A stretch of DNA of 64,000 bases from Evernia prunastri. Taxonomy: Eukaryota; Ascomycota; Lecanoromycetes; Lecanorales; Parmeliaceae. A model generated the notes under the pieces. That model did not search any database. It was not told where the DNA came from and saw only the letters and a list, made by a program, of their open reading frames with translations. Position numbers and translations under genes: made by a program. Shown in pieces: positions 43,210 through 54,594 of this stretch (the stretch's first letter is position 1; each line of letters begins with the position of its first letter). The stretch lies in contig NKYR01000039.1 in NCBI GenBank assembly GCA_003184365.1, positions 186,001 through 250,000 of the forward strand. Reading direction: 5' to 3'.

Positions 43210-46200
43210 TCATCTTCTTCTGTTGTCTCGCCGAAGTACAACTCCAATATTTCGAAGTCCTTCTTTATCGACCCTGTCTTCCAATTCTTGACGAACCTGA
43301 ACCATCCTCGTAGCCCAATATCCATCAAGGAAAGAAGCCACGTCTTGATCTCCTCTGTTCTCTTCAAATTCGTCCAGCAAGCTCGCAAGAAGCTCAATCT
43401 TCTCGTGATCCTCGTCTCGTATCTCTGCACATTCTTCCGGACCAAGCTTGATAAATGGACCAAGGCGATATAAGTCCCATTTACAGCACGTGTGTCTGAG
43501 CTCGAGCTCGTGGAAGGTACATATGCGAATGATCTCCTTGCCTAGTCAACCCCAACAGGGATTTTGAGGCCCCACGAGAGTAATAAGGTACACTATATGT
43601 GACACAGAATGCAACCGCCTGGGCGATGGTAGCCCCTCCAAGCATTCACCTTTGATTGTATCCTTGGAGATAAGATCGTGATGTTCTTTCTCCAAAATTA
43701 TGGATGCACGATGACCGGTAAAACGTTTAAGCCTCATCGTAGATGCCAGACAGCCCGAAGACGAGCATGCACATACGCAATCATCACATGAGACATCTGA
43801 GAATACGGTTCCCAAGAACAACTTCCCGTCTTCACTTAATTGATTGAGCTGCTGGTCGTATTCAATGTTGGCAGCCACATAATGTAAGGCCCTGGTTTTG
43901 GGTAGCAGTTTTGCGGGATCAAGAGCGCGATCAGGATCGTAGTCCAAGGGGCTATGCTGCGGTTGGTGAAGCTTCGCTCCCTTTTGAATCAACCAAACCA
44001 AGAGCTTGACTTCCGAGCTGGTCCCATACCTGTCGAGCATCAGAGGAGTCAAACCCGCGTTGTCTTGGACGTCGATGTCACGAAAACCATTGTGCCAGAG
44101 CCTCTCAGCAACTTCTACTCTCAAACTTTCAAGATGATACACCGTCCGACAGTCTTTAAGGAGAGTTGATGCTCGTGGTATGTGATCATACCCTCTCAGT
44201 GCATTCTTCTCGGCACGCTCGGCATACTTTGCGTATTCGTCGAGGATCCTATCATCTCGAAAGACACTAGTATCGATATTGACTACTGATGGTAGAGCAG
44301 CCAGTCGGCTTTGCAAATCACACCGCCTTTCGGCCAAAGATGCTATAACAGTTTCTAAGACATTCATGCGTGCTTCCTGTGAGACACCCCACACTTTATT
44401 GGCAGAATCAACAAAGTTACTCACGTACGAAAGGACGTTTTACCCGGGCGACCCCAGATCGCAGTCAGCCTTCATCAAAAGGCGTACTGTTTCTGAATAC
44501 CCCATGTGTATAGCATGGAAGACCGGACTAAAGCCATGTAGATCCTCAGAGTCCACGGAAGCGCCATGCTGGAGTAATTCTCGAACGCCGTATATCCAAT
44601 CTACAGCCAGATGAAGCGGTGTTTGGCCTAAGCCATTAGCCTGATCGATTAGTTGAGGCCAGTCTCGTAAAGCTTGAATAAAGTCACGTTCTGATTGATG
44701 CAAAATGGCAATACTTATAACATTTTCTTCCAAGGCTACGAGAAGTATATCAGATCAAAACGCGATTTTGAACAGGAGTCAGCTTACCGTCTACGACATC
44801 AGTAGAATTTGCAAACCTTGCCAAACCAAAATACAAAGGGGATGCATCCGAACTCCAAGCCATGTGACGACTGGTTGAGAGTTTAGTGAACTCCGCTCCA
44901 GTGTCGAGCAGCCGAGTAGCCGAAGTCACGAGGATAGACGGATCATGATCGTGGGGAAAGCTGAGAAAAAGCTCATTCATAAAGGTCCTGGAATTAATAT
45001 GAATCGTTTGCCGAGGACAGACCAATTGCATGGAAGGGGCATTACAAATTATTTTCATTGGTCCAATTGAGTGGAACACAAAGCTCTTCAAGTCTCACGA
45101 TAAACCGGACTATTGATTCAAACACTGATTTCGCTGGAAGAGGTTGCCACTCTACACATCCTCCGCTCATGCGAGCTGCCTAAAGTAATGTCAGTGACTG
45201 TTTGTCAGGAACATTATTACACGAACACGTTGAAGCAATGTATCTCTTGCTAGAGTAACGCCGTAAGGGGACGCTCTTCCGGCGCGGAACAACTGCTCGA
45301 GTTCATGGATTTTGGAGTCCAATCGGGCATTCAATTCACCAATACTCCTGTATCTCCGCGGTTGATAGGTAGTATGGCTAAGCCACTTTTTCCAAATGCC
45401 TTCTATGAGGCTAAATGCGGGGCTGTCATCAAGAACCACGTAGGCGCATTGCAAATTAGGGCTGATGGACAGCCCCCCCGCACCTCTGGTGATTGCAATC
45501 GAGGCTTCAATAGCTCCAGTTAGAAGGGTCCAAAAGCTTCCCATGCGAATCGTAGCTACCGTAATTCTGGCTGGGGGTGCAAAAGAAGGGCATGTACGGT
45601 GGTGACCGAAAGACTCCGTCTCAAAACTGAATCCCCATCCCTCCAGCATCGCTTTAAAGCCAGCGCTCTTGGGGTTCAGCTTGCAGCCGCATCCTTGACA
45701 TGCCTTGAATTTCCTATTTCTCAATCGGAGCTCACCGTCTGTTTTCGCGCTGTCCGATCTTGGAAGCTTCTCTAATCCGTAGCTCTCCTCGCAGACTGAC
45801 CGCATAAGACCTGGCTTGCTAATCAAACCAATTTGAAGACCTTTGATGCTTTGATCCTGGTTATGTTGAGCGCAATGTCATTATTTCTTAGGACGAAACC
45901 TACCATCGCTTCCAGCTTTGCAACCATCTGACCAGTTTGTTGTGAGTGAGCAAAATGCATGTCATGCTCCAAGTGTTTCCTCTCAGCGCTGTGACGTTCC
46001 AAAGTTGTTGCTATGGCTGTCTCGAGGCTCATTGAAGAGCCTTCTACACAGTTGACCAGGTTTGTCAATCCCTGAAGTACCTTTACCCGGAATTCTCTGT
46101 CATCTTGACGTGATGCATGAGCATCATTATGCATAGTTCTAACGGTGATGGCTGTATCTTCAGTGCGCCCCTGTATAAGCGGGATCGCTTGACTAATGAC

Positions 46201-46808
46201 ATGCAATGGCGAAGAGAGCCCCTGGATTGCTGTTTGGTTGTTGTTAACGGCAGCCTCCGTGTTGGAGGCATTCCTCGCCAAGGACGTTAACCCCTGCTGA
46301 TGTCCAACCGCAAGATGACTGCGAAGGTTGCTTTAGTACTCTCTACTTTCTCTTACTGTCAATTCACTTACACTAGCAGTATCTGCATTGCGCTATCTAG
46401 GTTGCCTTTAATATTACTCACAGTATCTTTGAGGGTATCCAGGGTCTGTTTTCTGAAGGGATATAGAGCTCTATCACGGTGGAGCTTGATCTTCGCAGTA
46501 AGACTCTGGGGTACCTGCGCGGAATGGCATTGATCTGAAGCATCGCGGAGACTTTTGATCCCATCCTGACATGAGGCAATCAGTCTTACGACCTGTTGAA
46601 CAGCCGGTTCCTGATCCTGTGTGATTTTTAGCAGCTCGCGTCCTAGATTTTCACAGAGGATCTTCAATTCGTCCACGTGCCGATAGGTTTGGTTGATCTG
46701 TTCGTCATATGATTTCCAGGCAGAATAGTATGAAGTCAAACCCTGACAGGACTGAATGTTTAGAGAGAGCAAGCCCACGACACTCCCAGCAGCTGCAAGC
46801 TCGGCCAT
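43210..46808 (-). CDS. Ankyrin-repeat protein with fungal STAND-type N-terminus; frame carries an in-frame TAA
   Basis: Minus-strand model: exons 46808-46372, 46318-45904, 45856-45221, 45179-45046, 44987-44788, 44735-43650 and 43541-43210, equivalent to 1079 residues. The N-terminus AELAAAGSVVGLLSLNIQSC with helical KSYDEQINQTYRHVDELKIL is the fungal N-terminal domain. A Cys-rich patch follows (KACQGCGCKLN). Ankyrin repeats are GLGQTPLHLAVDWIYGVREL, LHGFSPVFHAIHMGYSETVR and, later, NAGLTPLMLDRYG and ALHYVAANIEYD. The C-terminal exon (HELELRHTCCKW, EIRDEDHEKIELLASLLDEF) matches the usual end of these proteins. All splice phases agree, but codon 706 (bases 44442-44440) is TAA in an otherwise continuous frame. 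An alternative intron from GTACGC at about 44495 to the acceptor near 44382 would remove it at the cost of part of an ankyrin repeat. Either that splice is real or the gene is inactivated. Confidence 0.65.
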
Positions 46809-47654
46809 GCTGAGTGGCCTTACTCTCTCACGCTCAAGTTCGCGTGTAAAGAAATGTTGAGTGTAACGATTGAAAAGGAGTTGATTGAGCTGGCAGTTGG
46901 AGCAAGTGGGGTTGTCGGCCACAACGAGGCTGCAGGCTTGGCGAAGGCTGTGTTGCGGGCGTCAGCGACTAATGCAAGGATCTATAATGTGCAGTACTTT
47001 GAACGGGATTTCATACGTCTGAGGGAGATAGTAGTTGACGACGAGCAGCTGACAGCAGGTCCAAGGCTCTGTGCTAGGCATTCAACAGTAAGGCAGAGCA
47101 GATGCTGGTTAAACAAGTTTCCCCCTGAGATCAAAGCCATGGTGTCAGGACAGCAATGAGACGAAGTAAATGCTGCCCTTTTGAATCGTAAGCAGGTATC
47201 GATTCCAATCTCTCCGATTGGTTTGTACGAAAGGAATTGCACGAGCGATTAAATTCTTGGCATTGAGAAACATATCCCCTTCATCCACCATAGTACTGCA
47301 TAGTATCATCTTCCCACATATCGCAATGATACAATTCACAACACTTGAATCTCTCATTGTTTTCGCTTCGCAAGCACATGGTGTTATTCCAAAATGCCTG
47401 TACATAATCGCCGCAGCCAGGACCCTCCCTGTCCCTACTTTTACGCACCCCACCAGCCAGGCTGAACAAGAGACCAAGGAAGTTTCTGATCGTGCTAAGG
47501 CTATAAGGAAAGACGCCGAAGTCGAGGCTGCCCTCAAGAAGTCGCCAACGCCTACTAATTCCGTGGATACGAAGGCTCCCGTGCCAGGGAGGCGATTTTC
47601 TCAGTAAGATCATGCCAAGACTGGGTCCAAATCGTAAGAATTACAATGCAGCCG
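46809..47654. other. Intergenic region between the ankyrin and HeLo genes
   Basis: About 850 bp, containing the promoter of the ankyrin gene and the 3' flank of the HeLo gene. Two plus-strand frames (46854-47159 and 47218-47607) have no domain, and I consider them chance. Confidence 0.45.
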
Positions 47655-49781
47655 TCACGCACAGCATCTATGCAACTCCTGTACCACCCGCCAATTGAAA
47701 GCCCGCAACCAATCAAGGTTCCTCGAAGACCCAGCCTTGACGCCGAAATCAGTAGCCAGGCAGCGCCTCACGGCTTCTCGATACCGTCGACCCATCCTGG
47801 AGCCGAGTTTCTCTTGGCAGATGCGAACGGCGTCCTGGCGCAGCTTGTGCGAACCGTAAGCCATATCCCACGCGTACCAGGTCCCTGAAGATGAGTAATC
47901 ATCGAAGTCTCCTTGGTCAAATACAAAATCAGTCAAGCCTTCCTCCTTGACCAATTTCGGACCCTCTGCGGCGTAAGCCTCCAGAAAGCGTTCCCGCCTG
48001 CGACCTTCTTCTTCGGTGTCGGGATCATATGACATACCCTGTCGTGCGAACAGCACGTCTAGCGTCAGAGAATCTGTCATATCGCCGAGAGTACACCCTG
48101 GATCCGAAGGCTTGCAGCTGTCGTCATACCAGGGCACATCGCGCAGCAGGAACGAGCGGAGACTACACCACATGCCTGTCTCTAGGAAGACCAGGCCCAT
48201 GGAGTAGTAGTCATGTCTGGGCATGTAGAATAATTTGTCACCGGTATTGCCACGCTCTGCGTTGTGGAAGGCCCAACTCCTGTATAACAGATAGCCCGGA
48301 TGTTTATAGGCTAGGGCACCATGATCCCATATTCGATTAGCAGCGCATCCATGAGCGGTGAAAGATCGTGCTGCGTCGAACCCCGCCATGTATGGCTTCT
48401 CCAGGTCGAGACTTTCGATACCAGAGCCGTCTTTCGTCTTCAAGAAAAATATACAGTTGGAAGAGATGTTCCGGTGAAGCCATCCAGTGCAGTGCATTTC
48501 ATGCAAAGCGTTTGCTAACGAATTGACGAGTTGAAATCTCACATCTACTTCTGGCGGTTCCTCGGAGCGATACTCTTCCAAGGTAAGCAGATCGTGCAGA
48601 CTCACAGGGTGCGCAAGAGGGTCAGCAGTTGTCGGAAGCTCATATACAAGCTTGATAAAGCCGGCTCTAGCGTTACCCGCACGGTCCACATCGGTAACAA
48701 CACCCAAGCATGGCATGGTGGCGAACCCAAAATGCCGTGGCTCTCTCAATAACAGAGCCAGTTCGCTGACCCGTTCAAGGGTCGCTTTGCGTGCAAGACC
48801 GTCCACATCGTCACGGTCATAGTAGTATATCGACATCTTTTTCTCTACAAAGACTCGCATCGGCGAACAACCTTGCTTGGAGAAAGTACCAAGATTTGAG
48901 CCTTCGCTGTCATAGCTGATAGACGTCTCGTTGATCCAGACGCTGACTGGTGGTGATTGATCAACATCCGCAATCTGCAAGGAAGTCATGGCGGCCGAGG
49001 CTATTGTCGTATACTGGGAATTGACGGAACTGTTGTCATGGATACCACTTCTTGCTGATGGTGATGCCGCAGCGGCATATTGCAAGAGCCTCTCCGAGGT
49101 TGCAGCGTCAATCAGGTTGGCCAATACATCTCTTGTGATGGTGTTACTGCTCTCCTTTGGCAGCAAACAATAGAGACTATCGTTGTAGTAGCGAAGGCGA
49201 TCTAAAAGCATTTCAAACCCACTTTTATCCTTTATGGCCCATTGAAACTTTTTGCGTATCGAGGTCGAGGCCTGAATCCGGCGGCTCCTATCCTGGATTA
49301 TTTTCAAAGTGTTCGATGGTCCTAGAGAATCAGCGCCGGGGGCAGAATCATGCGGAGAGCGCTGTGGAGGTAGCGGGAGCTTGTTTTCACTTCTTGACGA
49401 CTTCGCATCCGGAACATCCTTCTCTTCGAATACTTGCAGACCATACTTGGCTGTGAGGCTATCAACATCGGTGAGGGTTTCCTCGATGCCAGCGAGAGCT
49501 CGCCGTATGGTCTGATACAGCGCATCATTTTCGCTGAGACGGTCATCTAATTCCCTTGCCTTGCTTTCCGTTAGCGCTGCCACAGGCCTAATCCCCACTC
49601 CATCACCCCACTGGATGAGCCTCCGCTCTTCGATCAGTAGCTTTGCCACCAGGTGTGCCGAAACATTGGCGAGGCTTTTCGCGGTGGAGTACAATCCATA
49701 CGCCTGAACCGCCTTATCAAAAATGTCGAGGAGGAAAGAGCCTGCGCCAAGAGCAAACGCGATGCCAGTGACAGGATCCAT
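47655..49781 (-). CDS. HeLo-domain protein with C-terminal pseudokinase
   Basis: A 708-residue intronless protein. Residues 1-220 are a HeLo domain, the helical membrane-targeting domain of HET-S and HELLP type cell-death proteins: MDPVTGIAFALGAGSFLLDI, then YSTAKSLANVSAHLVAKLLI, RRLIQWGDGVGI and DALYQTIRRALAGIEETLTD. Residues about 300-700 are kinase-like: FQLVNSLANALHEMHCTGWL HRN at 436-438 stands where HRD should be, GFD at 467-469 stands where DFG should be, and no Val-Ala-Ile-Lys lysine motif or Gly-rich loop is visible, so catalysis is unlikely. YKHPGYLL (about 492) corresponds to the APE/P+1 region and DYYSMGLVFLETGMW to the F helix. A membrane-active helical domain controlled by a pseudokinase is the layout of mammalian MLKL; a similar necroptosis-like role is an inference. 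No amyloid motif is evident at the N-terminus. Confidence 0.85.
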   Translation of the reverse strand: MDPVTGIAFALGAGSFLLDIFDKAVQAYGLYSTAKSLANVSAHLVAKLLIEERRLIQWGDGVGIRPVAALTESKARELDDRLSENDALYQTIRRALAGIEETLTDVDSLTAKYGLQVFEEKDVPDAKSSRSENKLPLPPQRSPHDSAPGADSLGPSNTLKIIQDRSRRIQASTSIRKKFQWAIKDKSGFEMLLDRLRYYNDSLYCLLPKESSNTITRDVLANLIDAATSERLLQYAAAASPSARSGIHDNSSVNSQYTTIASAAMTSLQIADVDQSPPVSVWINETSISYDSEGSNLGTFSKQGCSPMRVFVEKKMSIYYYDRDDVDGLARKATLERVSELALLLREPRHFGFATMPCLGVVTDVDRAGNARAGFIKLVYELPTTADPLAHPVSLHDLLTLEEYRSEEPPEVDVRFQLVNSLANALHEMHCTGWLHRNISSNCIFFLKTKDGSGIESLDLEKPYMAGFDAARSFTAHGCAANRIWDHGALAYKHPGYLLYRSWAFHNAERGNTGDKLFYMPRHDYYSMGLVFLETGMWCSLRSFLLRDVPWYDDSCKPSDPGCTLGDMTDSLTLDVLFARQGMSYDPDTEEEGRRRERFLEAYAAEGPKLVKEEGLTDFVFDQGDFDDYSSSGTWYAWDMAYGSHKLRQDAVRICQEKLGSRMGRRYREAVRRCLATDFGVKAGSSRNLDWLRAFNWRVVQELHRCCA

Positions 49782-51908
49782 TTGGAAGCGTAGACCTGTT
49801 GCCCTGTTCGGAAAAAATAGAGGCTACGCCAATGGTGGACAGTGCACATTGAAGCCAGACACGCTCCCAGTAGATGAAGTGGAAGAAGATACAGAGGAGC
49901 TGATACACCGGGGGCATCGCCCCCATCCGCCCCGCCAACTCAGCGCTGCTCACGTCGCCAAGCCATCGCCCTCCCGCCAAGCGATCCGGACCAGGCTGGG
50001 CGGAAAATGGGCGTTCTTGGATCTTCGAATTAGGCGAGCTTGGGTGAGTCGAGCGATAACTTGTTGTCGGCCGGGAAACCGCACTGGTAAGATGACCATT
50101 GCATAATTCCTCCGTACATAAGCATGACGATGAATCAAGTCACTAACAGTTCCCAATCTCCCGCTACCTGCTCTCCTCCACCATTGAAGACAATGTTGAT
50201 TGATTGATTGATTGATTATTAATTGATTTAGCCATACACATTACCTCGCAGGCTTCACAGGCGTTAGCAGCGTCAAAGGCCCAGCCAGAAGAGTCCTTAC
50301 CGGAGCTTCCCACCAGCTGAAAGGATCACTACGCCATCTAAAACAAATCGCTTTGAGCAACAACATGATGTTCAAGCACCCCGGAGACCCGCTGAAAGAG
50401 AGCCTTCAGTGTCCTCAGTTAGGAGGGGAAAGAGAAGGAATAAAAAAAACCCTCAAAAATCCTGCTGCGCAGCGCCTGAGAAGCTCCTCTAAAGGAATCG
50501 CAAACCGTGGACTTCTCTACTCATGGGGGCTACCGGACTAGCCCGGTCCTCCCAAGAGTCTCCAGTTGAACTCTGCTCGTGGGAGACCCTCTTAGGGCCC
50601 TCGTCCCCGATCCATGTGCCTGGAAATATTCGAGTAACTGTTCTGTCGATTCACTGACACCACTGGATGGTGGTGATGGATTGATGACAGCCGATCTTGT
50701 GAACAGGACTGTCGTCGTAGGTCGATGGCGGTAGGGTCCGTGAGGTCACTCCGGCGGGCCCATACCAGGTCGACAGGAATGGTCGTCCGTCCGTCCACGG
50801 CGGTGACCATTCGCCTCTGCGACTCTATAACTCCCTGCAAATGGTTCATGAGTGGCTCAGCCGGTCTGCGATGCCTGGGATCTACGACTCCACACCTTCC
50901 CCGGGGGGCCAGTTCAGCCTCCATTTATAGGGTTCATGACTAAAGCGGTGCTAAACATCACTTCGTCACGACAAGAGCTCTAGGGCGCAATGTCGTTCCA
51001 AATCGAGAACAAATCCCCGATATCCAAAGTATATTTCGTCTTACGATTACGAAAGTTACGATCTATTTATTTTACGAATGCGAGTATCTAAGGTAGCGTC
51101 GAACCTTTACGCTTAGATCTGAACCATAAGATTCTTTCTTTCGACCGCACAGATACTCTATACCTATTTGTCCGTTCTAATGATGGTAAACGTGACACGA
51201 AAATCGCTAACAACCACATCCACCAATGCACCGCGGAAGCTCAAAAGCCAAAACTCGACCCTAGACCCCAACCAAGAGCAAAAATTCCCCAGTACCAACA
51301 GCTTATCACCCCGATCAGGTATTAGTGCTCGAAGCTACCTACATCACGGCATCCCCTCCTTTCTAACCTCCTTGCTATGAGACCGTGCGCAACTCAACAA
51401 CAACCTCGGCAAGTATCGCCGCCAAGCGTTGTTTGTATATTAATATTATAGGAGACTCGGGAGGCAACGATCGCACACATAGTTCCGCCTACTGGAGAGG
51501 CCCATGCGTTCGGGGTCTGATGTCCATATGTCGAACCAACAAGGGGTTCGCTGGGGGGTCCGCTGCGGGGTGGAGACTCCGCTGATGGCTTTTTATATAT
51601 ATCACAGTGGTCTCTCTGCCTCTGAGATTGACTCAGAATGGGAAAAAGGTGCAACGGTCGACAGAAGTTCCCCAATCCGTACGACTTGACAGGTTCACAT
51701 ATGAGGATGAAATGATTAGATGACCCACGACCACAGCCAAGTCATTCCCAGAAGCAATCTCCAGCAGGCATTCCGACAACACTGAGCGGAGAGAACACGC
51801 ATCAAATACACGCACAGCCAACGCCTCGCGTCCAAATCCTGTCCTATTAAAAAGAAGAAGAAGAAGAAGAGCGACAGACCAAAACCCCTCCACTCAACCC
51901 CAACCACC
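49782..51908. other. Intergenic region, about 2.1 kb
   Basis: It contains the promoter of the HeLo gene at the left and a (TGAT)n repeat at about 50193-50220. A minus-strand frame at 50592-50924 and scattered short frames have no recognisable domain. A GAA repeat precedes the monooxygenase pseudogene at about 51853-51870. Confidence 0.5.
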
Positions 51909-53510
51909 ATGCCCCCCCAACCCGCATCCGCACCCCCTCTCCCCCTCTACGACACCATAATAACCAGCACCAGCCTCTCCGGCATCAACACCGCCTTCCG
52001 CCTCCAAACCTCGCTCGGCCCCACGCACACCTACACGATCCTCGAATCCCGCTCCGCAATCGGCGGGACCTGGGACCTGTTCCGGTACCCCGGGTTCCGC
52101 TCCGACTCAGACCTGTACACCTTCGGCTTCGACTGGTGGCCCTGGCGGTCCGCCGCGGGCAATCGCGGGGGGAGCGGAGATCCGGAGTTATATACGGGAG
52201 GCGGGGGCGGGGGCGGGGATCAGTGGGAAGGTGAGGTTTGGGAGTAGGCTTGTGGCGGCGGATTGGTCGTCTGAGGGGTAGGTGTGGGATTTGGTTGTGC
52301 ATGAGGGTGTGGAGGAGGAGAAAGAGAAAGAAAAAGAAAAAGAGAAAGAGAAGGAGAAGGAAGAAAGGGAAGCGTATCGAGAAGTGCACTACCGCACCCG
52401 CTTCCTAATCCTCAGCACAGGCTACTACAACTACACCCAACCCCTCTCCACCCCGATCCCTCACCTCTCCACCTTCGCCGGCCCCATCATCCACCCTCAA
52501 TCCTGGCCCCCGTCCCTCTCGCACTCCAACAAACGCATAATCGTAATCGGCAGCGGTTCCACCGCCGTGACGCTCGTCCCCGCCCTCGCCGAATAAGCCT
52601 TACACATCACGACGCTACAGCGGAGCCCGAGCTACCTCCTCTCCTCGCTGTCCGTCGACCCCTTCAGCCGGCTAGCGCACGCCCACCTCCCCGCCGCCGC
52701 CGCGTACCGCCTGACGCGGCTTCAATACCTGCTGACGAGCTACCTCTTCATCTGGATCTGCACCCCATAGCCCCTATCTCAGCCGGCTGCTCGTCCGTCA
52801 CTACACCTTGCCCGAACTTGCCCCCCTCGACGCCGTACTCCCCGCACTTCACGCCGCGCTACAACCCCTGGCAGCAGCGCCTCTGCCTGTGTCCCGATGG
52901 GGATTTCTTCCGCGCATTACGCGCGGGGAAAGCCTCCGTCGTCACCGACACGATATCGCGCGTGACCCCCAACGGGCATCGAACTGCGCTTCGGGCAAGA
53001 CCGCTCCCCGCAGACATGATCGTGACGGCGAACGGGGCCTTTCGCTGCAAACGGGCGGCGGGGGCGCGCCTCAGCGTCGACGAAAGCCCCCGTGAAGATC
53101 AGCGAGAAAGTACATCTGGCACGGGAGCTTGCTGCAGGACGTGCCGAACCTGGCCACGGTGGCGGGCTTCACGAATAGCAGCTGGGCGCTGGGCGCGGAC
53201 GCGACGGGCGCTGCACGTGGCGCGGCTGCTCGGGACGATGCGCGCGCGGGGGGGGGGCGCGACGTCGGTCGTGCCGCGGCTGCGTTATGCCATCGCTTCC
53301 GACACCGATGATGCTAAGGGTGCGGGCGGCGCGGGGGGAGGGAGGGAAGAAGACGATGAAGACAATCCCAACCCTGGACCTGACCTCCTGACGTCAACGT
53401 ACGTGGTGCGCGGGGCCGGACGAGCCGCCGCGGGCCGGGGGACCGTACTTCTCCGCGCTGTGGGCGGCGCGGTTTGGGGATGTGACGGATGGGAATGGAA
53501 TTTGTTGGGG
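51909..53510 (+). pseudogene. Baeyer-Villiger-type flavin monooxygenase pseudogene
   Basis: The sequence aligns in order with class B flavin monooxygenases of the BVMO type but in at least four reading-frame segments. Recognisable blocks are YDTIITSTSLSGINTAFRLQ (51940s), SAIGGTWDLFRYPGFRSDSD followed by LYTFGF, then after a frame change VRFGSRLVAADWSS and VWDLVVHEG, FLILSTGYYNYTQP, KRIIVIGSGSTAV, YNPWQQRLCLCPDGDFFRAL with GKASVVTD, DVPNLATVAGFTNSSWALGA and GPYFSALWAARFGDVT. There are in-frame stops (TAG near 52278, TAA near 52594, TAG near 52768) and several frameshifts. The first FAD-binding Gly motif is destroyed (TSTS in place of GAG). Gly-rich and KEKE-coding repeats have been inserted. 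Such enzymes oxidise ketones and often serve secondary metabolism. Confidence 0.85.
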
Positions 53511-53534
53511 GGTTTGTCGATGGGGGGGGGGGGG

Positions 53535-53665
53535 AGAGGCGAGGAGGTGAGAGGTGAGAGGTGAGAGATGAGAGATGAGAGGTGAGAGGTGAGAGGTGAG
53601 AGGTGAGAGGTGAGAGGTGAGAGGTGAGAGGTGAGGGGTGAGAGATGAGAGGTGGGGGAAAGAGG
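53535..53665. repeat. GAGAGGTGA minisatellite
   Basis: About a dozen near-identical copies of a 9-10 base GTGAGAGGTGA unit follow directly after the monooxygenase pseudogene, with GAGATGA variants. Confidence 0.9.
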
Positions 53666-53989
53666 CGGGGGGGGGAAGGGGGTGTGAGCAGCCGTTCGTG
53701 ATATCTTCACGTAGAAACCAGCCGTCGTTGTTTCTCAAACACTGGTCCTTCCTTTGCCGTGATATCTCTGTCTATGATGCATGCCCCCTTTCTTCCCCCT
53801 TCCTGTTCCACCAACCCGTGTATAAAAATCCCATCCAAACCGAGGACCAGGGATGCCCATTATGCTGTGCTGTAGCGGCGTTTGATTTATCGTGCACTTG
53901 TGCAGATGGGCAGACAGAGATGGAGGAAGAGGGCGGCGGTGGCAGTGGTAGTGGCGAGGTTGGGAGACGGCACAGCGGGAGGAAGTGAG

Positions 53990-54097
53990 TGACATAGTGA
54001 GTGAGTGAGTAAAGGAGTAAGTTAGTAAAGGAGTGAGTGAGTGGGTGGGTGAGTGAGTGAGTGAGTGAGTGGGTGGGTGAGTGAGTGAGTGAGTAAC
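53990..54097. repeat. (GTGA)n microsatellite
   Basis: A long GAGT/GTGA tetranucleotide array with GGGT and AAGG variants. Antisense it gives a Ser/Leu/Thr-His repeat frame that is not a gene. Confidence 0.9.
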
Positions 54098-54594
54098 TGA
54101 CACCTCACACCCCCACAAGTAACAGCACCAACTGCGAAGTCATCACCGTACTCCACCCCCCCCCCGCTCCTCCCGCTCCTCCTCCTCCTCCTCCTTCCCA
54201 GCTCCCTCACGCGCCGCGAAAACTGAGCGATCGCAAGCAAGACGGCACCACACCACAACCATCGAGAACAAGACTTGCCAAAAAAAACCCCCCCAGAAAA
54301 AAAAAATCAAAAAAAAAAGCGCCAGCCAAAGCAAGGAACTTTGAATCAAGTGTGGGAAAAATGCAGCACGCGCCCAATCACACACGAGGAACGACGGACG
54401 CATCAGAAGTTGGAAAAGCCGCGAGCACAGCTGCGGGCGTTGCAAGTCTCATAAATGTTGTATGGGTGGATATATATACACCGTATGTAATTGTTGTACA
54501 AAAGCAGGGCAATCAACAACGCTCAGGGTATCGAAAAAGGGAGGACGGAATTCAAGATAACACACACACAATGACGGGAAACGAACGTAACGCC
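54098..54594. other. 3' flank of the peroxiredoxin-like gene
   Basis: About 500 bp with C-rich, CTC-repeat and A-rich homopolymer segments (54160-54320). No gene is supported. Confidence 0.5.

Noticed and set aside
47218..47607. 129-codon plus-strand frame between the ankyrin and HeLo genes
   Set aside because: A mixed hydrophobic/charged sequence without domain; it overlaps the expected 3' flank of the HeLo gene, so chance is more likely.
53285..53738. Ser/Pro/His repeat frames on the minus strand
   Set aside because: They are produced by the GAGAGGTGA minisatellite.
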